Below are positions 36,001 through 48,000 of a DNA stretch of 64,000 bases, in pieces (positions within the stretch are counted from its first letter, which is position 1; the number at the start of each line of letters is the position of its first letter). The translations under genes and the position numbers were made by a program. The notes beneath the pieces are model-generated. The model had not been told where the DNA came from. It did not search any database and saw only the letters and a program-made list of their open reading frames with translations. This stretch comes from Symsagittifera roscoffensis (Eukaryota; Xenacoelomorpha; Acoela; Convolutidae), in the NCBI RefSeq assembly GCF_963678635.1, contig NC_087064.1:5306411-5370410 (forward strand). The letters are read 5' to 3'.

Positions 36001-39000
36001 AAATTTGATCGCATAATTTCCAGCTTACGATGTAGAAAAATTGATTTTGGGCCGTTTAGTGCATAAGACCCAATTTTTTTTCAAGTTATTACTGCTCCAT
36101 AGACCTTATGAGGCAGTCGGACATTCAGGGCTTTGCCTTGATACGAGCAATCTTGTTGTTGCGATTTTCCATACGAAAGTAACGGAATATTTGTGCTCGG
36201 GGTGGGTTTTTTTTCTTCAGACAAATTTCGACTTTTTAACTAGCCATTTTTGACGGAACTTTTTATATCATTCGAAAGGTATTGTTGTCATAAGCTCAAT
36301 TTTGAAAAGATAGTTCACTTGTGATTATTTTTCGTAAAGTTATGGGGGTTTAAAGATTGCCAATTTGGCCAATTTGGGACAATTAACGCGCGATATATTT
36401 CGAGCTATTAACGCGTAAGCGGATATTTAATCCGTCTTAGAAATCGTTCTAAATTGGTTGAAAGAAGCTTATTTGTCATAATTGATTTGTTACAAGAAGC
36501 GAAATCTATATTTTTGTACTTTTTATGGCGTGTGGGGGGATGACTTTCATAAAAAATTTCAAATTTTAGAAATTTTTTTTCTTAATTTTGTTTTATTTCA
36601 TTGAATTTTTTAGTGTTATTACTGCTCCATAAATCTTAAAAGGCAGTCGGAACATTCAGGATTTCGCCCCGATACGAGCAGTCTTGTTTTCTTTGACATT
36701 AAGTACACATTTCTCGACCTCTGCGATAGTGAATCATGATTTTCATCTAGAAAAGAAACTTGGAACTCTGTTCTTGAGTCAGCTGAGGAAAACTCTTCCA
36801 TGTTTTGTAAACAGAACATATGAAAGTCTTTTGATTTAAAATGAAACGAAAACCACATTAATCTAAGAACTTCGAGTTAAAATCACGCTTCGTTCATAAA
36901 TATGAACTCTTTTGAAGACGCATTTTATTAATAACGCATTTCGTACCGCGTTTCTTTAAACTTGTAGAATGGTCTAATTTTGACCAAGTTAGCCAGTTAA
37001 TTAATTCTCAGAAGCGCGAGATTCCCCACAGGGTCCAAGTTGACGATTTATTACCGCCTTTTACCGCCTGGATGGTTGCAAGTTCCGCTTATAATCTTGT
37101 TATGGAACCTACTCGACTAGTTGTAAGTCTGCTCAAATTGTCTTTTTATCAGCATTGAATTTCTGATCACGTCTCCTTTTATAGAAAGAAACATGAAAAA
37201 ATGGGGATATTTTGGCTACAATTCCACAGGACATGAAAAAAATCGATCAGATTTTCAATGAAACTTCAATCAGGTTTTATCATGAGGTGATTTAATTTTG
37301 AATCAAAGCCGCCCGCGAGGAACTTCCCACCAAGTACGTGACTCAACACTTAATCTAATTACCGAATATGTGTTTCAAGTCTGAACGTTTCAAGCGTATT
37401 TTTAACTAGAGTTTTGTCTTTAGGCTAACTGAACGTCGGAGAGAAATAGATGTATGTATAGTAACACCAACCTTGTTGACTGACGTGCAAGTGGCCGAAG
37501 GTAGACGCCCAGCCGAAGCCGTTGGTTGCCAGGCACTGGAAAATTCCTTGATCGGCAGCTTCGATTCCATAGATGCTCAATTCTGTTCCTTCCGAATTGG
37601 TCTAAACAATTTTTCATTTAATCAAATACATCAAATCAGACATTTATAGCTCCAATAGTCAATGGTTTTTGCAATTTTCAACAAAAATAAGTTAAGTTGC
37701 AAAATTTTATATAGTTTAAATTGAGGTTCTGGTGAATGAAAGAAGTCTTTGGGCTAGTTAGTTTTTAATGAGGAAGGGCGTAACTTTTCAAATCTAATAT
37801 ATTATAATCAAATTTAAAGCCGGACAAACAGAGCATATATAAACACATATTTATCACTCAAATATTCATATGAGTCATTTTTATTGATATGTTTAATTAA
37901 TCACAAGAGGCGGACATCGGATGTTCCACTACAGATCCGCACAACAAAGAAAAAGCGACACAACAAAGAAACACAACAAAGAATGGCCAATAAAACTCTA
38001 ATGTGTTGTCATGTTTCAAGTTTCAACTCTTTTTTGTACCATAACCCCCCCCCCCCCCCCGCACACACACACATGCGCACACATACACATACATATCTCA
38101 TTGGAGCATCAATTTTATTGTGTAACAAGTGGTTTTACAAGGTTAAGTATGAAGAACAAATATGTTTGTCATGGCTTAATTATTCCATTCCGTCCGCATG
38201 CCTTTTTATGAAATAATGGTAATAATGTGTTCTCAAGGTTGGTTTGTTACAATGACAATTTATCATCACACAAGAGCGGTGGTGAAGTGGTGACGTCTCC
38301 GCTTCTCAATCGGAAGGTCGGATGTTCGAGGCCGATATGATCCTTGCTCGTTGCATGAGGATGAAGCAACATTACCCAGCCCAAAAAATAATCAAACAAA
38401 TTGCATGTAGTTCTTAAGTTCTTTTCCCTCATGGATAAATGGTCTTAATTAAATCGTCTTAATCAAGTCAGTTGAACGGACGCTGACGACTTAACCGGCT
38501 GTTTGAAAGTGCCGAAAGAGAGCACTCCTTCTTTTTATCCTCGTTATCAATTGTCAAAGAACTTACTCAAACTAATTTTTGTTGTCAAAAGGAGAAATTA
38601 TCGGAAAAAAATGAAAGTGAAACTTCAAAAAAGAAATTGTCAAAAAAGTTCTTAAGCAACCAAAATTTTTTAAGCGAACCTACTACCAGAGCAAACACCT
38701 CAGTCTATTAACTAATTATATATAATCATCGCGCTTCGATGTCTCAATATTGATAATCATTTCAGTATAGACGGATCACATTTTGGAAACGTGTTGAAAA
38801 GCTTTCTCACTCTAATTGATATCTTTTTTTTCTATTTCGTTGCTGCTAAGTGTACTTTATTTGATTCATTTTTGCTCCAGCTTTCATACGTAACGAAAGT
38901 AACGGAATATTTGTGCTCAGGGTGTTTTCTTTCTTGAGACAAGTTTCGACCATTTAATTAGCCATTTTTGACGAATTTTTTTAAAATATTATTAAAAGGT

Positions 39001-42000
39001 ATTGTTGTCCTGAGATTTAAATTAACAATTTATTTCACCTGTGACCTTTTTTGTAAAGTTATGTGGGTTTAGAAGTGTGCCATTTTGGCCATAATGGGAC
39101 AATAAACGCGCGATATAGTTCGTGCTATTAACGGAGATTTGTTCCGTCTTAGAAATAAATCCAAATTGGTTGAAGGAAGCTTATTTGCCATAAATGATCT
39201 GTTACTAGGAGCAAAATCTATCACTTGGTATTTTATATTGCCTGTGGTGATATGATTTTCACAAAAAACTCAATTTTTTTTTTAAATTTCGTTTCATTTT
39301 ATAACATTTATTTTTTTTTCATGTTATTACACCTCCATAGACCTTAATAGACAGTCGGAACATTCAATTATTCGCCCTGATACGAGCAGTTTTGCTTAAT
39401 TAGTGCACCCTAATCCATTTTTATAACGATCGCACAATGTGAATAAACACTTCACTTCAATAAATTTGCAGGGTGGGTAGGAAAAAGTGCCAACAATTCT
39501 TTGGGATTCTTAAAAACTCTGAAAACCATGGAGCGTTATAATTTTTCCTATTCATAAGATTCTGCGAAAGAAACAAGAATAACCGGTTGGTCTGCAAGCA
39601 GCACAAAATGCTTAGACTAAGGCCAATTAGTTAAGTAAAGTTTAATATGCAGAACTTTTTTTAAAAGTTGTCATCTTTCAATTTTTTTTGCCTTTTATTT
39701 TTTAATCACTTTTTCAGTTTTTCGTTCCATTTACTTTTTCAAATTTTTTGTCATTCATTGAGAATAGTAGAAACAATGAGGTATCAGGCATGTCACAATT
39801 TAGAAAAACCTTGTAGAATTCGCCGAGTGATATTGGTATAGAGTTGAAGAGCCATTTAATCTCTGACTTCGGCTGCGAGTTGATCGGACACCAAAATGAA
39901 GTTGTTTCATGAACTGAAATGTCTTTGATTTCGATGTCGTTTTTGCCCGTGTCCACTTGCGGGTTTTCTGAAAAAAAAAATCAAATTTATAAAATGAACA
40001 GTTTTTTGGCATCTAAATTTGTCAGATCAAGCTGAAAATTTTTGAATGGAGCCTTCGACATGAATATACGTGTTGAAATTACCAGAAAAAGGAGAATGTA
40101 AATTTTGACGCAAATGTTAAAATAAAATGATTGAAATCAGGGAACTGACCGACAACTTGTAGATTGACGTTGATGTGTACAAATCTTCCATCTCTCTGAA
40201 TAATGCACTCGTACTGACCATTGTCTTGTGACGTCACATAAAAAATCTCGAGGTTGAACAAACCGAGAATGCCGTACTTTTCTGGGTACTGGAACCTAAA
40301 TTGATGATAGTTCTGAGTCAAATGCAGGTATCTACAAGCCAAAACGTAAAGTGTATCTACAAGCCTAATTAAGATCTACTTGTAGTTTTTTGGTATCATT
40401 TTTTGGAACAATGCGCCCGGGTTGATCAAAAATGCTTGTCATACAACTCTCATAAATGGGAAATTTCTTGTCATACAATTCTATACAATTCCATACGTCC
40501 AGAAAATTATGAAATCTCTATAATAAACATTTTCCCATAAATGGAAATTGTATGACTAACATTTTTGCCATAAATGGAAATTGTATGACTAAAAATTTCT
40601 CATTTATGAGAATTGTTTGACAAACAATTTTCGGAAACTTTTTTTTCAAATGTGGCACAAATTACATTAAAGCACATCTAATAAACCAAGCAATCTCTGA
40701 ACAGACAAGAAAACCTGAGAAAAAAAAAGTTTTTTTTAGAAGCTGCAACCTCAGTTTCTTAATGTTCTGCTTTGCTTCTCTTTACTTGAATTTGAACGGA
40801 TTTGTTTTCGCATTTTGTTCTCATCCTTTGAAAAAAATGCTACCAATTCATTTGAAGTTTCCAAAAACTGGTTTGCAAAAAATTTCGAAAAAATTATCCC
40901 TTATGGCGAAAATGCTTGTCATACAATTTTTTTTCCCGTTACCAGCCTGTTCAATTGTTCTCAGAAAGCCGAAGAAAATGTTTTAGTTTTTTTTCTTTTG
41001 TTTTTCGAAAATGTATAAAAATTGTATGACAAGCCTTTTCTCTATACACTTGATGTATGGAATTGTATGATAACGGTTTTTGTTGTATGAAATTGTATGA
41101 TAAGCATTTTCGGTGTATGGAGGTCAACCCGGGCGAACCATTATTGGCTCACCACAATAATCGAGCCTTTATACGAAAAGAAGTTTATGTTGCATGTAGA
41201 ACCAGGGGCAGATCAAGGATTTTTTGAGGCGCTGGATTTGAAAAAAAAAATCGCGAAAACTTTGTCGACTATTTTAGGTTGACCAAATTGATTTTTCGAG
41301 CAAATCGAAAATTGTTTGGTTGTCTGATTTTCTGCGTCACTGACGATTTTTTTTAAAAAAGACAGACCAAAAATGTCGGCCACTTTTTGGAAGAAATGAC
41401 TAAAAACTTGCCTTTTTTGTCTCGCTCGCTTTTCAAATATACTATACTTTGGCGCGCCACAATAACCGAGCCTTTATACGAAATAAAGTTTAAGTTGCAT
41501 GTACAACCAGGGGCAGATCAAGGATTTTTTGAGGCGATTTTTTTTTAAAAGACAGACCAAAAATGTCGTCGGCCACTTTTTGGAAGAAATGACTAAAAAC
41601 TTGCCTTTTTTGTCTCGCTCGCTTTTCAAATATACTATACTTTGGCGCGCCACAATAATCGAGCCTTTATACGAAAAGAAGTTTAAGTTGCATGTACAAC
41701 CAGGGGCAGATCAAGGATTTTTTGAGGCGATTATTTTAAAAAAAAGACAGACCAAAAATGTCGTCGGCCACTTTTTGGAAGAAATTACTAAAAATTTGCC
41801 TTTTTTTGTCTCGCTCGCTTTTCAAATATACTATAATTTGGCGCGCCACAATAATCGAGCCTTTATACGAAAAGAAGTTTAAGTTGCATGTACAACCAGG
41901 GGCAGATCAAGGATTTTTTGAGGCGATTTTTTTAAAAAAAGACAGACCAAAAATGTCGTCGGCCACTTTTTGGAAGAAATTACTAAAAATTTGCCTTTTT

Positions 42001-45000
42001 TTGTCTCGCTCGCTTTTCAAATATACTATACTTTGGCGCGCGAGACGCCATAATAAAAAATTCTGGGTCGGTCGGCCAAACATGGAAGTCGGAAAATAGA
42101 TCCAAAAAGTGACCTGGGATCGAATCAATGAGTGGTTCCATCAGGGGCGGATCTAGGATTTTCTCGATAGGGGGGGGGGGGGGAGGCGGACTTTAAAAAA
42201 CATTTCGAAAATGTTGTCTTTTTTAGGTCGACCAAATTGATTATCTGAGCTCTCCCAAATCACTATGCAACCCCATTTTGGTTCATTATGGTTTTATGGA
42301 TCTATGGATTGAAATAGGGTTTGAAACTCGGAAAGGACTTTGCTTGGCCATTCCAAATAAAATGTACGAATTGAATCACGCCTTCTATAAAATATATAAC
42401 CGTGATAAAAAAGTGCGTTGTGATTTATTTTAACAATATATTATAAAAAAAATAGTGTTGCACCATCTAATAATGCGTCCAATAAAAATGCTTATGTATA
42501 GAGAATGAAGCTGTAGACGAGACAAAAACGTATATTATGCATAATAACCGGAATTGTAATCATATTTCTTTTTATATCGTTGCAAAGCCTGCAGTTTTCA
42601 TTGAAAAAAAAATCGAAAAAAAATAGCTAAGAATTTTTTTTTACCAGTCTATAAGTTGTGTTCCCGTGTCTTCCTTCTTGTTCCAAGTGAGCACTTCTTC
42701 TGCCATGGATGATGAAGATTCCCCCCTCAGAGTGAGGGATGGGCCACACTCCAGCACTGCTCTCTCCCCCACTCCAACAAAAACTTCAGAGGATCTGTCA
42801 TTCTCCATTGCTGAAAAAAAAATTCATAATTCTCCATTGCTGAAAAAAAAAATTCATATCTTAATGATACACAAAACTTTTTCTGAAAGAAAAAAGTTTT
42901 GTGTATCATTAAAAATCATGAAAAATAAGCTCAAGTATATAACACTTAAAATGAATTTTTGGATGGGTGTTTGAAAATTGCTATTTTTCACAATTTAGGA
43001 TAATTAACGGACGATAGAGTGCATTCTTATAACACGCGTAAGCGGCTGATTAATGGGTTCACAATTAAATTGAGGTCAGCAATTTAGCCCGTATAAAACA
43101 ATACGAGACGCTAAAAACCTTTTTTGTTTTTACTTAGCGTGTTTGTACGGGTGGGATGGGATAAAATGAAGAATGAAATAGAAAAAATGGCAAGGTGTTT
43201 TTTTTCAATTATCTCGTCAAATTATTCAACCAGAAATATTTTTAATTAGGCTTAAAGTGCATTTGCAACATTCAGGGCTTCACTTAATATACGAGCAGTA
43301 TTGAACCAAACTGAATAATGGCGATTGAGTTGTGCGAAAAAAAAACGTTTAATAGATCAAAAAGAGATAGGTACACTTTAGGCTTAGCATTGCATGCATG
43401 TAAGTGTGGGACGCTCAGGAGCAAAAATGAAAAAAGACTTGTGAATATTTTAAAACTACTGCAAACACTGTAACATTACCCCAACATGCTATTTAAAGTT
43501 AAGAGTAAAAGAAGAATCGCTGTATCAGGGCGAAGACCTGAAAATTCCGACTGCCCTTTAATGTCTTTGTAGTAGTGTTTGCTGAAAAAAAAATTGATGC
43601 AAATAAAAAAATAAACAAAAAAATGAAAAAAAAATTTAAGAGTTTTTTTTGAACCTGTCCCTCCCACAGGCTATTTAAAGTAGAAAAGTATATACTTTGC
43701 TTGTAGCAAATTTTTGAATAGACCAATTAGCAAAACTCAACCTAATTCAGTTTGGTGCTTGCGTGTTAATAGCACCGCATATTATTGTCCCAAATTGACA
43801 ATTTATAAATTTTTATAACTTTACGACAAACGATCACAAGTTAAACATTTTTATGAGCTCAGAATAACAACTTTTTTGTATGACATCAAAAAACGCCGTC
43901 AAAAACTGCTAGCTTAAAGTTAAAACTTGTCTGGAAAAAATCACTTTCTTCCAAAATTGGAACAATCAGAAAAATTCTAAAGGACTGGGTAAAATAATGC
44001 AAAAATCATCCGAACATGGCTTTGAATTATGAAGTCAAAATTTAATATATGTTAGTTTACTAATTCGAATAAATAGCATGCCTTAATTCAGTTTGAAATA
44101 ATTTCTGAGCCGGGTTAAACTTCTCTTTACGCGTTATTAGCACAAAAAATATCGCGTTGTAATTACACCAAATGGGCCAAACTGGCTACTTTCAAACCCT
44201 CCTAACGTTGAAAAAGGAATGAAAGGTAAAATATCTTTTTTTAACTCTGAGCTCAATGCATCAACACTTTTCAGATATTGTAAAATTTTCGCGTCAAAAA
44301 AGCTTATGAAAAAGTTCAAAAATGTCTGGAGAAAAGACCCCAAGCCCAACTGTTCCTTCACTTTCTTTAAAACTTGGAACAAAAAAATGCAATTAAAGGT
44401 ATCGAGAACAAGACTGCTTGTATCAGGGAGAAGACCTGAATGTTTGGACTGCCTTTTAAGGTGTATGGAGTAAAAAACTAAACGTTATAAAAAACCAAAC
44501 TTTTTTTATATTTTGTGATTTTTTTGTGAAAGCGAAAGCCATCCTCCCACAAGCCAAATGAAGTACAAAGTGATAGATTTTACTCCTAGTAACAAATCAA
44601 TTCTGACAAATAAGCTTCCTTCAATATATTTGGAATGATTTCTAAGACACATCAAATATCCGCTCACGTGCTATTAACGCGAGATGAATCGCGCGTTAAT
44701 AGTCGCAAATTAGCCAAAATGGCGATCCTTTTAATTTATAACTTAATGGGAAGCGTTAATAAGAGAACTGGACTTTATTTGTCAGTTTCAAGCAAAAGCC
44801 TTGAAAAGGAAAAAAACGTTCGCAGCATGGACAGATGATCATGATGGCGTTTTCTCGTCAAGATACTGCAACTATGCTCTAGCGTTTTACTCTTAAGATC
44901 TTTTTGCTCCGACTTTTGTAACAAAAGTAACGGAATGTTTGTGCTCGGGGTAGGTTTTTTTCCTTCAGACAAATTTTGACTTTTCAACTAGCCACTTTTG

Positions 45001-48000
45001 ACAATTTTTTAAATATCATTCAAAAGGTTTTGTTGTCTTGAGCTTAATTTTGAAAACATATTTCACCTGTGATCATTTTTCATAAAGTTATGGGGGTTTA
45101 AAGATTGCCATTTTAGCCAATTTGGGACAATTAACACGCGATATATTTCGTGTTATTACCACGTAAGCGGAGATTTAATCCGTCTCAGAAATCGATCCAA
45201 ATTGATTGAAGGATATTTGCGATAATTGATTTGTTACTAGGAGCAAAATCTATCATTTCGTACTTCATAAGGTATCACACAAAAATTTCAAATTAAAAAA
45301 AATCTTATAATTTATTACATTTTTTTTTCATGTTATTTCTGCTCTATAGACCTTAAAAGGCAATCTGAATATTCAGGCCCTGCTCTGATATGAGCAGTCT
45401 TGTTTGATTTTGTTTTTGCCGTTCAGTTGGATCAAAAAGAATCTTCGGCAAAATTTGTTCACCTCAAAACTTCAGAGCTAGCTTGTTTGCAAAAAAAAAA
45501 TTGTTACCAGCGAAGTAAAGTTATCTAGACTTTTTAAACAAGTTTGGTTTTTGCTAATTAAAAATTTAAAAACCAGCCTCAATTTCACTGTCTAATTACT
45601 AGAAAGGGGGGATAATCTCCTGATAAAATACTTTTTCTGGGAAATAAATGCGAAGGATCTCCAACAAATTTTCTTGGAAATTTCCTAAAATACGTCTATT
45701 TGCTTTATACCGCAAAGCAAATTCTTTCGCCCAAGTGTATTTTTCACGCTGATTTTCTAATCCCGCCTTGTACTTTCCGTCGATCTTTTGAAAATTTGTG
45801 GGTTCATTTCACTGAGCCAAAGCTTAACTTCTTGGACAGTTTAAACACGCAAACATGCTTTGATTTCTCACCCAGAAGCCGTTTCGATTGATCCCATTTT
45901 GACTTAACGGCTTCACGTCAAATTTGTTAGGTGTGGTAGTAGTTGGATTGCTTTATTGGACAGAAAACTTTTTTTTTCAATTGCTAATAATTTTGTGTTT
46001 TTCAACTTTCCCGATAACTTTCCTCTCCTATAAAAGACTACCGTTTCTTACCAAATTACATATTTTGTTTTTTAAATCTAAGTTAAGCTTTGCTTTATTT
46101 CCAGACCAGAAATTGATGATCTATATGTCATTTTTATTGTAAAAAAAACTTGAGGCTTTTGATTTTCAAAAAGGTTGAGATGTTTTGATATAAAGAGCTC
46201 GTTTTTTCGGCAAAATTGAAACCTCTCAGAATTAGCGTCATTTTTTTGGAATTAACGTCAAAATTGAAACTACAATTTAGCCGTTTCTGCCTTAAAAACG
46301 TTCCATTTTGTAACCGTCAACCAACTCATAAATTATAAATTGTTTGTTTGGTTTACTAACAGTAAAAATCCGACCGGCCCGGTGGACTGACAAATCTGAG
46401 GGCTAAATTGCCCGAAGTGTCTTTTCCATGTTGGTTTGTCACCTCACAGTGAAACTTCTGTGAATCCGGATCGAAATTGGTCTGAGAAATACCCCCGACT
46501 TCCAGGAGCCCTGAAGGCAGGCTTGTGAATATCCCTGGTGTTTTTGTTCCAGGTCCGTTTTCACTGCTTGCACCCGGAATTTCTTCGTTGTTTTTGAACC
46601 AGCTGTTAACGTGAACAAATTGTTTATTTTAGAGGCCAAGCGCAAGGAAAATTTGGAAGATAGTTTCATGGTAAGAATAGCAAAGGATATGAGAAATTGC
46701 CTCTGGCTTGCACAAACAAATTGCAGACAATGTTTTTGATCTTCAAAAATAAGCGTGAAAAACTTTCATTACCAAGATGCATAAAAAGCATAAAATCACA
46801 AACGATGCTAGGCTATTTATTTCATAAGCAAATTATTCACCTATAATCGAGCAAAATTTTGTTTAAGTGTAATATAAAGCCTACCCCGCAATGTCAAGAA
46901 TGAATTAAGATCGATATCAGTATGTAGATTAAATTGAGATCAATTGTAGCATGAAAAAAGTATAAAGAATAGAACAAAAAAGATTGATTTGGATCCTTTT
47001 AAAATCAATTTAAACTGATCTTAAATTTTAGCTTAAAAAAAATTGATCCAAGTCGATTTTAAATCAGCTCAAATCCGTTTTTTCCAGTTATCAGTTGTTT
47101 TTGTTTTCAGGATAATTAAAACGGATTTAATTCAATTTTAAATCGATTTTTTTTTCTTATTTTCTGATTTCCTTAGTTTTGAATTTTTGTTGCATTTATT
47201 CATTGCCAATCTTTTTTTAACATCCATGGCGTCTGGCAGCACAATAAAAAAACAAAAAATTCTAAAATTTTCATTCCAGTTCGGAATTATTTAAAAGGTC
47301 ATCTGAACTACATTGACAAATTTTTAGATTTTTGCTCAAACACTGGCTTTCATTGATTATTTTCTATGATTTCTTAGAATAGTTTTGAGCCTAAACTGTG
47401 ATTTGTATAAACCATGTTATTGATTTTTTACATAGATTTTTGCCCAAAATCTTTTTTACAAGGATGATTTTTTACAATTTATTTATGTTTTTAGGCTCAA
47501 AGTTTGATTTATATCGACCATTTTCTTGATTTATTACACTGGTTTTCGCTTAAATCGATTTGACTAAAATTGATTTGCTCAGGGGTCTTTTAAAATAGAT
47601 TTAAATAATTGTTGGCAAGGTTCGGGTGGATTTTAGTGAAAAAAAATCCACATAAATCGATTTAAATTGATTTTTTAGACACTTTGACAGATCCAAAAAG
47701 TGCAAAAAAGATCGATTAAAATCGATATAAAATCCATTTTGAATCCTTAAAACGTACATTGTTAATCGATCTGGATTGATTTAAAATTAATTCAAAATCA
47801 ATTTGAATCAATCGAAAATAATTTTCGTCAGCGGGTTTATAGCACAATAGAATCGAATGGACCAAAAGTTTCAAATTAAACAACCAAAAACTTGAAAATG
47901 CTTCGAAATTGATAACACTATTTGCAATTTGAAAAAAAATCAACAGTAACCTTATTAAATATTTTAGAAAAAAATCTAAGACTTCCGAAGCGTTAAGGTT

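Noticed and set aside
40079..40342. 87-codon frame (MACRYLHL...) as a separate gene start
   Set aside because: The ATG is upstream intron sequence; the conserved Ig3 part is an internal exon of the receptor.
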